Source: Indioceanicola profundi (GTDB lineage: Bacteria > Pseudomonadota > Alphaproteobacteria > Azospirillales > Azospirillaceae). From it: 64,000 bases of DNA. Within the stretch, counting starts at the first letter, position 1; every line of letters starts with the position of its first letter. Where the stretch lies: contig NZ_CP030128.1 of NCBI RefSeq assembly GCF_003568845.1, positions 186,001 to 250,000 of the forward strand, read 5' to 3'. A model generated the notes under the pieces. The model made no database searches, had not been told where the DNA came from, and saw only the letters and a list, made by a program, of their open reading frames with translations. Positions 17,328 to 25,863 of the stretch are shown here, piece by piece. A program made the translations under genes and the position numbers.

Positions 17328-18361
17328 AGCCAGCCCCTGCGCCCCGAGGCCATCAGCCAGAGGAAGAAGGGGGCGCCGAGGCAGGCGGTCAGGATGCCGA
17401 GCGGCACCTCCACGGCGGCCATTGTGCGGGCCAGCGTGTCCACCGCGAGCAGGAAGCCCGCCCCGGTCAGGGCCGCGGCCGGCAGCAGCCGGGTGAAATC
17501 CGGTCCCACCAGCATGCGGGCCACATGCGGCACCAGCAGCCCCACCCAGCCAACCGCCCCGGCAATGGAGACGCTGGCCGCCGTTACCAGCGTTGCCGCC
17601 GCCACGTAGAGCAGCCTGAGGCGACCGGTCTCGACCCCGAGCGCCCGGGCCTCCTCCTCGCCAAGCGTCAGCAGGTTCATGCGCCAGCGCAGCAGCCACA
17701 GCGGCACAAGTCCCAGCAGGAGGGCCGGAGCGATCGACCAGGCGTCCAATGGCGTGGTGGACGCCAAGCTGCCCAGCAGCCAGTAGGTAATCGCGGGCAG
17801 CTGGTCATACGGGTCGGCCAGCACCTTCAGCATGGAGATGGCGGCGCTCAGCAGGGCGCCCACGGCGATGCCCGCCAGCACCAGCAGCAGCACCGGGTCA
17901 TGGCCCCGGACGGCAGCCCCGACGGCGTAGACCACGCCAACCGCGACCAGGCCGCCGGCAAAGGCGAAGCCCTGGATCAGGACGAGCGGCAGGGACAGCA
18001 CGATGCCCAGGATGGCCCCCAGGCTGGCGCCGGCGGAGACACCCAGCAGGTCGGGGCTGACCAGGGGGTTCCGGAACATGGCCTGATAGGCCGCCCCGGC
18101 GGTGGCCAGCGCCGCCCCGACCATCAAAGCGGCGGCTACGCGCGGCAGCCGGACCTGCCAGATCACCGTTTCCGCCGCCGGAGCCAATCCGCTGCTGGCA
18201 CTGGTGAGCCGCGCCCATACCGAGGCCAGCAGATCGACCGGGGAGATCGGATAGGCGCCGACGCCGAAAGCGATCAGGACCAGCAGCAGCACGGCCAGCA
18301 GCGGGCTCCAGCGCCGCCAGGCCGGCACGCGGATTTGGAGCGATGCCGCATCCGTGGTCAC
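17324..18361 (-). CDS. ABC transporter permease, FecCD/MolB type
   Basis: A 345-residue inner-membrane protein with about ten hydrophobic helices. Family signatures include LPRVAAALMVGAALATAGAA, MFRNPLVSPDLLGVSAGASL, GSLASTTPLDAW and AGAVGWVGLLVPHVARMLVG, the last being the cytoplasmic coupling loop region of FecCD permeases. It overlaps the binding-protein gene upstream and the ATPase gene downstream by 4 bp each, so all three are coupled. Such permeases function as homodimers with two ATPase subunits. Substrate is inferred from context only. Confidence 0.92.
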   Translation of the reverse strand: MTTDAASLQIRVPAWRRWSPLLAVLLLVLIAFGVGAYPISPVDLLASVWARLTSASSGLAPAAETVIWQVRLPRVAAALMVGAALATAGAAYQAMFRNPLVSPDLLGVSAGASLGAILGIVLSLPLVLIQGFAFAGGLVAVGVVYAVGAAVRGHDPVLLLVLAGIAVGALLSAAISMLKVLADPYDQLPAITYWLLGSLASTTPLDAWSIAPALLLGLVPLWLLRWRMNLLTLGEEEARALGVETGRLRLLYVAAATLVTAASVSIAGAVGWVGLLVPHVARMLVGPDFTRLLPAAALTGAGFLLAVDTLARTMAAVEVPLGILTACLGAPFFLWLMASGRRGWL

Positions 18362-19413
18362 CGCTCCACCTCTTCGGCTTCGGCGACGCTGAGCAGTTGG
18401 TCAGCCTGCTCCGGCGAGAGCTCGACATGATAGAATCGCTTGTAGAAATCCTGGACGATGGGGCGGATGTCCTCGGGGAAGAGGTCCGGATAGAGGATGG
18501 AAGCCAACCAGCGGGCGCCGATCAGGCGGTTGACGCCGGGCGGGAAATCCACCCAGCCGAAGGGCAGCTTCGGTGCCAGATGCACGCGGCCCGCCTGGAC
18601 GGCGGCCACACCGGACCAGCGCGGATCGGTGCGGGCGTGTTGGAAGAAATGCGGGTCGGTGGTGATGATCACGTCGGGGTTCCAGGCCAGCACCTGTTCC
18701 AGCGACACCTGTGCCAGCCCGCCGGACCCGCCGCCCGCCGCCACATTCACAGCTCCAACCCGCTCGATGATCTCCGTGTTGATGGACCCGGCGAGGCCGG
18801 TCTCCAGCCCGTCGGGACCGCGGCCATAGTAAACCCGGGGCCGCGCGGAGGCGGGGAGCGCGGCAATGCGGCGGTCGATCTCGGCCATCAGGCTATCCGT
18901 ATAGGCGGCCAGTGCTTCCGCCCTTGCCTCGACCCCGAGAATCCTGCCCAGGGACCGGTAGGTGCCGGCCATGTCCTCGAAACGGCCGCTGAGCAGGATG
19001 TAAGGGATGCCGGTCTGCGCCTGGACGCGGCTGGCGAGATCCGCAAAGGTGGCGCGGGTGGAGCCGACATCCAGGATCAGGTCGGGGCCGAGCGCCAGGA
19101 TGGTCTCGGGGCCGGCGCTGCTGCCGCGCCCGGTCAAGCGTCCGGTGGCCGGAAGGCTGGCATAGGGCTCGGCCATGTATGCCTTTTCCAGCATCCGGTT
19201 TTCCCGCGGCCAGCCAAGCATCATCTCCGGCGCCAGGGTGTAGAGCAGGATGGCGGCCGGCGGCCCCGCCGTGAACACCCTGGACACCGCGCCCGGCAGG
19301 GTCACCGTGCGACCGGCATCATCGGTGAGGGTCCGGGCCTCAGCTGCTGCTGTGGACGAGCTACCCGCCATGCCCGCAACCAGGACAGCCAGGGTGAGAA
19401 ACAGTTGCCGCAT
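18358..19413 (-). CDS. Periplasmic binding protein, FecB/MolA type
   Basis: A 351-residue periplasmic protein with a clear signal peptide (MRQLFLTLAVLVAGMAG, cleavage after AAAEA). The mature part has the two-lobe fold of class III binding proteins: RTVTLPGAVSRVFTAGP, ALGPDLILDVGS, LEQVLAWNPDVIITTDPHFF and PFGWVDFPPGVNRLIGARWL. ATG 19413 is preferred over the upstream codon at 19440 because it has AGAGG 9 nt ahead and begins directly with the signal peptide. The gene belongs to the same operon as the permease and ATPase. Family members bind siderophores, vitamin B12 or molybdate; context favours molybdate/tungstate. Confidence 0.88.
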   Translation of the reverse strand: MRQLFLTLAVLVAGMAGSSSTAAAEARTLTDDAGRTVTLPGAVSRVFTAGPPAAILLYTLAPEMMLGWPRENRMLEKAYMAEPYASLPATGRLTGRGSSAGPETILALGPDLILDVGSTRATFADLASRVQAQTGIPYILLSGRFEDMAGTYRSLGRILGVEARAEALAAYTDSLMAEIDRRIAALPASARPRVYYGRGPDGLETGLAGSINTEIIERVGAVNVAAGGGSGGLAQVSLEQVLAWNPDVIITTDPHFFQHARTDPRWSGVAAVQAGRVHLAPKLPFGWVDFPPGVNRLIGARWLASILYPDLFPEDIRPIVQDFYKRFYHVELSPEQADQLLSVAEAEEVER

Positions 19414-19460
19414 CGCATTACCTCTAGAGCGTGGAGCCATGGCCGCCGCGTGGCTGGTGG

Positions 19461-19958
19461 TCAGCTGTCACCGGCGTGGCTGTCGCCCGGCTGCGGCGCT
19501 GCCAGTGGCGTGTAGGCGCAGCGGTCCGGCTTCAGGTCGAGCAAGGGCGTGCCGTCCACACAGTCGAGACCGCGGACATGAAGCACCGGCCCGTCGATCC
19601 CGACCAGGGCCGCCATCTGCGTGCCGATGGGGTTGGGCCGGAGCGGCGTGCGCAGGGAGAAGGCCCCCTGGGCCACCCCGTCATTGCGCGGGCTCTGCCG
19701 GATGATGGTGCGCGGCGACAGGTGCAGCCAGTACAGCACCTCGATCCGTTCATAGGCGGCAAGCCCGTCCAGGGCTGCCGCCCAGGGCTCGAACAGTTCG
19801 ATCCGGCAGACCGGGCCGTCCAGCCGGCCCTGGCGCGGGCACTCCGCGCGCCGCGTCCAGGGGGTGCGGATGCGGCCGATGAAGTAGATCCCGGCATTGA
19901 AATCTCCAGGGGCGTTGACGGCGGTTTCGCCGGGCCGGAGTTCCATCGGGCTGGACAT
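19461..19958 (-). CDS. TrmO/TsaA-family tRNA-modifying methyltransferase
   Basis: A 165-residue protein of the TsaA-like beta-barrel family whose studied bacterial member (TrmO) methylates N6 of t6A37 in threonine tRNAs using S-adenosylmethionine. Visible family segments are IGRIRTPWTRRAECPRQG, YERIEVLYWLHLSPRTIIRQ, GAFSLRTPLRPNPIGTQMA and LDCVDGTPLLDLKP. It is shorter than enterobacterial TrmO, lacking the C-terminal domain. The gene sits between oxyanion-binding protein genes in a transporter operon, so its role might differ from tRNA modification. The binding of AdoMet is a family property, not something visible here. Confidence 0.85.
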   Translation of the reverse strand: MSSPMELRPGETAVNAPGDFNAGIYFIGRIRTPWTRRAECPRQGRLDGPVCRIELFEPWAAALDGLAAYERIEVLYWLHLSPRTIIRQSPRNDGVAQGAFSLRTPLRPNPIGTQMAALVGIDGPVLHVRGLDCVDGTPLLDLKPDRCAYTPLAAPQPGDSHAGDS

Positions 19959-19982
19959 GGCGGTTCCTTCCTCTGGCCCGGG

Positions 19983-20804
19983 TCAGGACCCCGGGCTGCT
20001 GAAGCCATATCCGCGCAATATGGCCCGGCCCTCCGGGGATTGCAGGTAATTGACAAAATGCCCTGCGGCGTCCGGCGCGCCCTTCAGAAGGGTGACGCCA
20101 TATTCGGCCCCGACGGACACTTCGTTGGGCACAGCGATGGACCGCAATTCCGGCACCTGCCGAGCGGCTTCCAAGCTGTTGGTGCAGTAGGTGAGGAAGA
20201 TGTCGGCCGCTCCCGTCTCCACCAGATGGGCATAGATGTTCCGCCCCGCGGATGGGGTGGGGGCGTCCGGCCCGCCGGTCAGGCGCTGCGCCTTGGCGTC
20301 CAGAGCCGCGGCGCTGCCCGGCCGTACAGCCTCGACCTTGGCGAACAGGGCGAGGGCATAGTCTCCTGACGGGTCGGCCTTGGGCGTGGAGATGCCGAGC
20401 CGTGTGTCCGGGGCGAGCATCATATCCAGCAGCTGTGCGCTGCCGATATCCGCAAGATCCGGCCCGACCAGGGCACACAAGGTGTTGCGGGCGAACGGGC
20501 GCACGGGACCCGTCAGCCCGGCCGCGTGCAGGGCCTGTGGGTGCTCCATGTTGGCGGAGGCGAAAACATGTCCTGGCTCGCCGCCGGCCAGTCGGTCGCG
20601 CAGCAGGCCGGACGGCCCGAAGACCGGATCGACGGCGATCCCGGTATCGGTGGTGAAGGCCATAGCAAGTTCGGTCAGGGCGCTTTTCAGGCTGCCGGCG
20701 GCATGCAGCTTCACGGCATCGGCGGCGGACGCCATGCCGGGCAGCATGGCAAACATGGCGGCGGCCAGGATCAGGCGGCGGCGGCGGGGCATGTCCGGGC
20801 TCAT
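19983..20804 (-). CDS. ModA-like molybdate-binding periplasmic protein
   Basis: A 273-residue class II binding protein with a signal peptide (RRRRLILAAAMFAMLPG, cleaved near ASA-AD). The mature sequence has the ModA pattern: LHAAGSLKSALTELAMAF, the VFGPSGLLRDRLAGGEPGHV loop, ASANMEHPQAL, then GDYALALFAK and AVPNEVSVGAEYGVTLLKGA near the hinge. Ser and backbone amides in these loops bind the oxyanion in known members. It begins 4 bp inside the preceding tungstate-type gene. No ModB or ModC homologue lies in the window, so it either uses the adjacent FecCD-type permease or a remote one. Confidence 0.87.
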   Translation of the reverse strand: MSPDMPRRRRLILAAAMFAMLPGMASAADAVKLHAAGSLKSALTELAMAFTTDTGIAVDPVFGPSGLLRDRLAGGEPGHVFASANMEHPQALHAAGLTGPVRPFARNTLCALVGPDLADIGSAQLLDMMLAPDTRLGISTPKADPSGDYALALFAKVEAVRPGSAAALDAKAQRLTGGPDAPTPSAGRNIYAHLVETGAADIFLTYCTNSLEAARQVPELRSIAVPNEVSVGAEYGVTLLKGAPDAAGHFVNYLQSPEGRAILRGYGFSSPGS

Positions 20805-21625
20805 TCCCCGGCGTTGGGGAAGAACAGCTGCTCGCCCCCGATCTTGAAATCGGCAATGGCGGCCTGGCCCTCGGGCGAGACCACCCAGTCTGCAAAGCGC
20901 TTGGCTTCGGTGGCCTTCACATGCGGGTGCTTCTCGGGGCTGACCACCATGACGCCATACTGGTTGAAGAGGCGCTCATCCCCTTCAACAAGAATGGCAA
21001 GGTCCTGGCGGTTCTTGAAGCTGAGCCAGGTGCCGCGGTCGGTGAGGGCATAGGCGTCCATGCCGGCGGCCGTGTTCAGCGTCGGCCCCATGCCGGAGCC
21101 GGTGGAGCGATACCAGGAGCCGCTGCTCTTCACGTCCACGTCCGCCTGCGTCCAGAGCCGCAATTCGGCCTTGTGGGTGCCGCTGTCGTCCCCGCGCGAG
21201 GCGAAGGGAGCTTTTGCTTCCGCGATGCGCTTCAGGGCGGCTGTGGCGTCCCTCATGCCTTTGACACCGGCCGGGTCGTCCTTCGGGCCGACGATCACGA
21301 AGTCATTGTACATGACGTCAAGGCGCTCCTCGGCATGCCCCTCGGCCAGGAACTTCTCCTCCGACGGCTTGTCGTGCACGAACACCACGTCGGCGTCGCC
21401 GCGCCGACCAACATCCAGGGCCTGCCCGGTCCCCAGTGCCACGACCTTGACCTCGATGCCGGTCTCCTCGGTGAAGATGGGCAGGATATGCCCAAACAGG
21501 CCAGACTGCTCGGTCGATGTGGTCGAGGCCACGGTAATTGCAGGTTGCTGGGCCGCGACGCTCATCGGCGCCAGCAGGGTAGCTGCGATGGTCATTGCCC
21601 CAAGCATTCTGCGCGTGATCGTCAT
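20801..21625 (-). CDS. TupA-like tungstate-binding periplasmic protein
   Basis: A 274-residue periplasmic protein with signal peptide (MTITRRMLGAMTIAATLLAP, cleaved after VAAQ). The TupA pattern is clear: ASTTSTEQSGLFGHILPIF with the TTST oxyanion-binding loop, VVALGTGQALDVGRRGDADV, VFVHDKPSEEKFLAEG, FASRGDDSGTHKAELRLW and YALTDRGTWLSFKNR. TupA proteins bind tungstate very tightly and normally work with TupB and TupC, which are absent here. AAAGGAGAG precedes ATG 21625. This is the first gene of the six-gene operon. Confidence 0.88.
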   Translation of the reverse strand: MTITRRMLGAMTIAATLLAPMSVAAQQPAITVASTTSTEQSGLFGHILPIFTEETGIEVKVVALGTGQALDVGRRGDADVVFVHDKPSEEKFLAEGHAEERLDVMYNDFVIVGPKDDPAGVKGMRDATAALKRIAEAKAPFASRGDDSGTHKAELRLWTQADVDVKSSGSWYRSTGSGMGPTLNTAAGMDAYALTDRGTWLSFKNRQDLAILVEGDERLFNQYGVMVVSPEKHPHVKATEAKRFADWVVSPEGQAAIADFKIGGEQLFFPNAGE

Positions 21626-22081
21626 CGTCCCTCTCCTTTATTCAGACCCGGGCGGAGGCCCAGAGTTGCAGAATTTTGCGAACGTTCCGCTATTTGCGTA
21701 GAATCTGCAAGAGTGAGGCTGTGACGAACAGCTGGACCATGGTGCACTGGGGCAGGCTTCTTGACCGTGGCGAGCCGGCACGGAAGCGCGCATTGTGCTT
21801 CAGCTGTGTAGACCGGTCAGATGATCCGGCCCGTCTCGCCCTAGATGCCGTAATGGGCTGAGGCCAGAGGATAGGGTGCCACTTCAGTTCATCAACCGCA
21901 CCGCCATCCTGCGCCGCCGCATGGCGCCAGTCAGGACAAGAACCCCTCCTCGACCACCAATGCTTTCGGACCGACGGCCCGGCGCGCTGTACACAAGAGC
22001 TGGCGCGCTGGTGATTCCAACCCCGCCCCCGCTTTTATGAGGCCGCAAAGTTCCGCGAATGACAGGTGTGCCACACCGACA
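21626..22081. other. Intergenic region upstream of the Mo/W operon
   Basis: About 455 bp between the tungstate-type gene and the DUF389 gene, both on the minus strand. It must hold the operon promoter and the DUF389 3' end. No ModE-like palindrome or molybdenum riboswitch fold was recognised, and short open frames here have no support. Confidence 0.4.
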
Positions 22082-23068
22082 TCAGATCGAGTTCGCATGC
22101 GTTCGCCGATGCACGAGCGCCTGCTTGGCAGCAAGAGTGAGACCACCGCCAACAAGCACGCAGAGTGCTTCGACACCCCACCGTGCCAGCGCATCCAGCG
22201 CAAGATCAAGGTTACCGGACCCCAGCCCCATCCCGACGATCGCCATGCTCGGCACCAGGGCGAGGGCCACCATGACGCCTGTGGCGAGGACGGTCTGCCG
22301 GGACGACGTTATGACGCCGCCGGCGATGCCGGCGAGCAAGGAGGTGGCAACTCCCGTCGCGGTGATTTTCGACCAGTAATCCACCCAGTACAGGCTGGTC
22401 AGGTCCGTCGCGGCGTTCTTGTGCAGCCAGAGGGCAAGGCCAGTACCAATAAGCCCGCCTGCTCCCAGCAGCAGATACCCGACACAGGTCGACCATATTC
22501 CGGCCCTCGCACTGTATCTATGGCCCAGCAATCCAAATGCGATGCGCAGCAGGGGGGCGTATCCGGGCGCAACCAGCATGGCGCCAATCACGATGTGCAG
22601 GGTGTCCGTGACCAGCCCGAAGGCGGCGATAGCGCCGGAGAGCGTCATCAGAAGAAGATAGTTGATGGAGAGATTGGACTCCCGGCGCATCAGCGCTCCC
22701 ATCTCCTCCCAGATCGCTTCGTTGCCCTCGTCGTCCAAGGACCGCGCCTGACCGGACGAGATCACCACGGAAGGCTCACTGATCGTCACGGAGCCGACCC
22801 TCAATGCTCCGATCTGGTCGAGATACTTGATCGCTGCCAGAGCGGCATTGTTGGATGTGTCGATAGATAGGACGTCATCATCAGAGCCCAGAGAAGCGCC
22901 GCGGTGCAAGGTGATGCTCGCCACACCTGACTGGCCTTTGAGATGGTCGACGATCCGGGTGCGCATCTCCGGCGAAATCGTGACGTTGATCCTGCGCGGC
23001 ACTTGGTCTCTCCCTGTCTCAAGGGCTTGGGCCCTGTCCCAACCAGCGCAGGGAGGTTTCTGATCCAT
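22082..23068 (-). CDS. DUF389-family membrane protein
   Basis: A protein of about 328 residues. The N-terminal ~130 residues form a soluble domain with a predicted ferredoxin-like repeat (ISPEMRTRIVDHLKGQSGVA). Then comes the DUF389 membrane domain with about six helices: SNLSINYLLLMTLSGAIAAF, VIGAMLVAPGYAPLLRIAFG, YLLLGAGGLIGTGLAL, AGIAGGVITSSRQTVLATGV and MVALALVPSMAIVGMGLGSG. The family is common and its function is unknown. The start is uncertain: ATG 23068 lacks a good ribosome site and a TTG lies 27 bp upstream. Confidence 0.82.
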   Translation of the reverse strand: MDQKPPCAGWDRAQALETGRDQVPRRINVTISPEMRTRIVDHLKGQSGVASITLHRGASLGSDDDVLSIDTSNNAALAAIKYLDQIGALRVGSVTISEPSVVISSGQARSLDDEGNEAIWEEMGALMRRESNLSINYLLLMTLSGAIAAFGLVTDTLHIVIGAMLVAPGYAPLLRIAFGLLGHRYSARAGIWSTCVGYLLLGAGGLIGTGLALWLHKNAATDLTSLYWVDYWSKITATGVATSLLAGIAGGVITSSRQTVLATGVMVALALVPSMAIVGMGLGSGNLDLALDALARWGVEALCVLVGGGLTLAAKQALVHRRTHANSI

Positions 23069-23423
23069 TAGGTGCCGCTGATTTTCCGACGGCAACCCGC
23101 GGGGTGACTGACAAAGGGGCCAGGAGGATACCAGCCTGCGATGGCTGATCCTGATAGGAGGCCCCGATCAGATCTGCAGAGTGAGGTGCATCCCGAACAG
23201 CTCCAGCCCGCGAGGAAGCGATCGCGTTGGCCGGCCGCCACGATGCTGGACAGCAAGACGGCCTCATGACAGGGCTTGCTAAGGCAACCAAGCGCCGCAT
23301 AGCGATTGGCCCGGGCCTGCTCCACCTGGCCTGTTACGAACAGCGACGGGATCATGCAGCAGGTCTAGGCATAACGTGCCGGCTCGACCCCTTCTCCACG
23401 TCCATCGGGCAGGCGTACATCCG
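23069..23423. other. Intergenic region, no gene recognised
   Basis: About 355 bp upstream of the DUF389 gene. Nothing beyond a presumed promoter could be supported. Confidence 0.4.
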
Positions 23424-23639
23424 TCATGTGGCCCTCCGTTTCGAGTGCCGGGCATTTCCGTCGAGCATGTGACGGAGTTGGCGCTCCGCCGATGCCACGC
23501 TGGCGAAGCGGTGCTGGTCAAGTGGAGATGTCCCTTTGGCAGCGAAGAAAACATAGCCTCGCGCCTCCTTGACCAGGATGCCGGCAGCCACCCCGCCGAC
23601 CTCGACAATACACCTGTCCATGGCTTCCCCAGATTCCAT
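23424..23639 (-). CDS. Small conserved-looking hypothetical protein
   Basis: A 71-residue protein begins at ATG 23639, with a strong TGGAGGAG ribosome site a few bases upstream. It contains a short beta-rich segment (CIVEVGGVAAGILVKEARGY, VFFAAKGTSPLDQHRFAS) and a helical end (ASAERQLRHMLDG). Similar small proteins, which pair a V-G-G...G-V strand with an F-F-A-A strand, occur in related genera. I do not know a function. The good ribosome site is the main argument that it is real. Confidence 0.55.
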   Translation of the reverse strand: MESGEAMDRCIVEVGGVAAGILVKEARGYVFFAAKGTSPLDQHRFASVASAERQLRHMLDGNARHSKRRAT

Positions 23640-23876
23640 GGCTCCTCCAGAGTGCCCCCATCATAAGAGAGAACGGAGACCCCTCCGGCAGGGGTAGTCC
23701 GCTTCGGGCAATGTAAATGGAGATTCCACCCGCTGTCTGTCTCCAGGAAGAGAGCGATGTCCGGCCAGATCAATTAGGCGGCGCTGTGGCGATCAGCAGG
23801 AGGGTGCCCAGCAGGATCATGGTCAAGCGCAGCGCTCGTTCGAGCGTCTTCCCGGGCCGCTCTATGCTTCTGGTTG

Positions 23877-23963
23877 TTAGAAAATCAGCGCGAAGATGCC
23901 GATGACGACAATCAGCCCGATGAGAAAGATGATGCCAATGGCGCTGCCCAAGAACTTCAACAT
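23877..23963 (-). CDS. 28-residue single-span membrane miniprotein
   Basis: The minus strand from ATG 23963 encodes MLKFLGSAIGIIFLIGLIVV followed by IGIFALIF and a TAA stop. Apart from one Lys near the N-terminus the whole peptide is hydrophobic and long enough to span the membrane once. A good GAGAGGAG ribosome site lies 8 nt upstream. It is encoded downstream of the CsbD-like gene on the same strand, about 75 bp away. Short hydrophobic stress-associated peptides often accompany such genes, but the role here is unknown. Confidence 0.65.
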   Translation of the reverse strand: MLKFLGSAIGIIFLIGLIVVIGIFALIF

Positions 23964-24038
23964 GTCCAGGCTCCTCTCTTGAATGCGAGAATGCGGCCCC
24001 GCGGGAGGCCGCATTCCATTCTCATGGTCTCACCAGGC

Positions 24039-24221
24039 TCAGGCGCGGTCCTTGCCTGTAAGGGCATCCTTCACGTTGCCGACGGTATTCTGGATCTTAC
24101 CCTCGGCTTTGTCCGCCTTGCCCTCGGACTGGAGCTTGCTGTCTCCGGTCAGGTTGCCAGCGCCCTCCTTGAGGTCGCCTTTCATCTTCTTCATCGAGCC
24201 TTCGGTCCGGTCGTCGTTCAT
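24039..24221 (-). CDS. CsbD-like stress protein
   Basis: A 60-residue hydrophilic protein that matches the CsbD pattern: MKKMKGDLKEGAGNLTGDSK, then EGKADKAEGKIQNTVGNVKD. CsbD proteins are small, highly charged, induced by general stress in many bacteria, and biochemically uncharacterised. The start at ATG 24221 follows AAGGAG at a good distance; an ATG 33 bp upstream would add a non-homologous extension. The miniprotein gene lies just downstream. Confidence 0.88.
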   Translation of the reverse strand: MNDDRTEGSMKKMKGDLKEGAGNLTGDSKLQSEGKADKAEGKIQNTVGNVKDALTGKDRA

Positions 24222-24476
24222 CTCATGCTCCTTGGCAGGAAAATGCCGACGCAATCGCCGGCAGGAACGTTACATCAACAGCATTAGGGAGAAACCGTCC
24301 CTGGTGAATCGAAGTAAGAGGCTGAAAACTGACATTCACAGCCAGATGGCGGGGTTGTGGCTTACCTCATGAACTGACGCTCTGCCCATGCCGGCAGGCG
24401 TGCTAGCGCCGGAGACTTGCGATTCCCAGCCTGCACTGGAGCGGCTATTTGAAATCTATGGGATGCATACCTTGGA

Positions 24477-24695
24477 TCAAAGCGGCAGCCCTACTATCCG
24501 CATCCGCCTGGTCAGTTCCTGCGCCTTCGCGCAGCACGGCTCCCCGCGCAGGATGTGGCGGACATCTGCAGGCTTGGTGCTGAACTGATTAGCGGGCGAT
24601 TGCACAGTGTAGCCGTGCCAGATCAGGGGCGGTTCCAAGTCTTCAAGACGCCGGGAGAGGATGCTCTCCTCCACTGGCACCGTAACCGGCCGCAC
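24477..24695 (-). CDS. Small hypothetical protein
   Basis: A possible 72-residue protein starting at GTG 24695. The C-terminal half (KPADVRHILRGEPCCAKAQE, then LTRRMRIVGLPL) looks like a real helical domain with an adjacent Cys pair, whereas the N-terminal third is featureless. No strong ribosome site is visible, and an internal GTG may be the real start. I cannot name a family. Confidence 0.4.
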   Translation of the reverse strand: MRPVTVPVEESILSRRLEDLEPPLIWHGYTVQSPANQFSTKPADVRHILRGEPCCAKAQELTRRMRIVGLPL

Positions 24696-24997
24696 CTGCG
24701 GCGGCTCCGGGTTTTAAACGGACCTGGAAAGACATGCAGGTCGCATAAAGAAGACTACCCGGTTTTCCCTTGCCAATCGCGAACGTTGATCCTACATACC
24801 ACTTCGACCGGGCTCATCAAGACTGCACGGGTAGTAAAGCACCCCGATATCTCCGAAAGTAAATCTACTTTCGAAATTAACGGCAGTTCAACGCCTGGAC
24901 TGCGACTCTCGATCTTGCGAGGTGCGGCGCAAGGCAGACCGTCCGGCTGCTGTGAACGCACATGGCTCGGATAGGCGGAGCAAGGAACAGGGGTGGA

Positions 24998-25249
24998 ATG
25001 TGGGTACCTGAATGTCATCACCGCATAGTGCGCTTGACCTTCGACCAGGCATTCACGGCTCTCTGGGCCAAGGGCATTGAGGAGGATGTCGCACGGTTTG
25101 CGGCGGTCGAATTTATCACTGCGTATTTGTCCCGCAACCTGGCAATGACGCTCTCGGGATGCCGTCCTGACGAGTGTCGCCGCGTCCAGAGATCAATGAT
25201 GGCTCGGATGGGGGGCTATTCCGAACGATTTGTCTCGCGTAAAACTTGA
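24998..25249 (+). CDS. Hypothetical protein, first of a coupled gene set
   Basis: An 83-residue protein from ATG 24998 (AGGGG a few bases ahead). It contains VRLTFDQAFTALWAKGIEED and FAAVEFITAYLSRNL, which read as amphipathic helices, and a basic C-terminus. It has no recognisable family. Its stop codon overlaps the next start codon by one base (TGATG), which makes translational coupling with the two following genes likely. Confidence 0.55.
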   Translation: MWVPECHHRIVRLTFDQAFTALWAKGIEEDVARFAAVEFITAYLSRNLAMTLSGCRPDECRRVQRSMMARMGGYSERFVSRKT

Positions 25250-25863
25250 TGATCCAGGCCAATACTGAAGCCTTGGTGGTCTGCGTTGTGATTGCCGGGG
25301 TTTCGTACTTGGCGGACATGGCCATCGCGTATGGGGCTGAGGCGAAAATCCGGGCCGATCTCAAGCAGGACAGGGTGGACGAGCGGATTCAGCAGCGCAG
25401 TACTCTGGCCCTGCGTCTGCAAGCCCGGCGGGAAAGCATGCTGCCCCGGCTTGTTAAACTCGAGGCAGAGGTCAAATCGGCACGTCGGCGCCAGTACATG
25501 GTGACCAAGCGGTTGGCCGACCTTTCCGCCGGCCGCTCCGCGCTGATCCGGGTTGTCGGCGAAGAGGAGGCTTTCGCGCGCCCTGAGCGCCCGGGGCGGC
25601 GTTTTGAAGCCCATCTGATCATCCGGCATGTGCAACGGGCCTTGCTTGAGCAGAAGGAGCACCCGTTCCTAGCCCCTTGGTGGGCGCGCTCCCAAAGGGT
25701 AGAGGTGTGGGCACTGTCGATCGCGGAGGCGAAAGCAGTTGTCGAGAAGGCGTTTCCCCCTGCAACAGGGTTCTACCTGATCGAGATTATGGAGCCGGAG
25801 GACGATACGAATTCCGCCTCATCAGGGCTCCCGACCAGGCTTGCAGCCCAATTGGACCAGTGA
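25249..25863 (+). CDS. Membrane-anchored coiled-coil hypothetical protein
   Basis: A 204-residue protein. The N-terminus (ALVVCVVIAGVSYLADMAIA) is one hydrophobic segment and could act as membrane anchor. Residues ~35-100 are charged and helical with heptad character (RIQQRSTLALRLQARRESML, LEAEVKSARRRQYMVTKRLA). The rest forms a small alpha/beta segment ending near GFYLIEIMEPED. TGATG overlaps on both sides couple it to its neighbours. No family was recognised. Confidence 0.65.
   Translation: MIQANTEALVVCVVIAGVSYLADMAIAYGAEAKIRADLKQDRVDERIQQRSTLALRLQARRESMLPRLVKLEAEVKSARRRQYMVTKRLADLSAGRSALIRVVGEEEAFARPERPGRRFEAHLIIRHVQRALLEQKEHPFLAPWWARSQRVEVWALSIAEAKAVVEKAFPPATGFYLIEIMEPEDDTNSASSGLPTRLAAQLDQ

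Noticed and set aside
16557-19413. Siderophore or cobalamin importer as the name for the FecBCD-type transporter
   Set aside because: Possible on family grounds, but the molbindin, ModA-type and TupA-type genes in the same operon favour molybdate/tungstate; kept only as the alternative.
18343-19515. A 390-codon open frame on the plus strand
   Set aside because: It lies antisense to the MolA-type gene, which has a signal peptide, ribosome site and clear family motifs.
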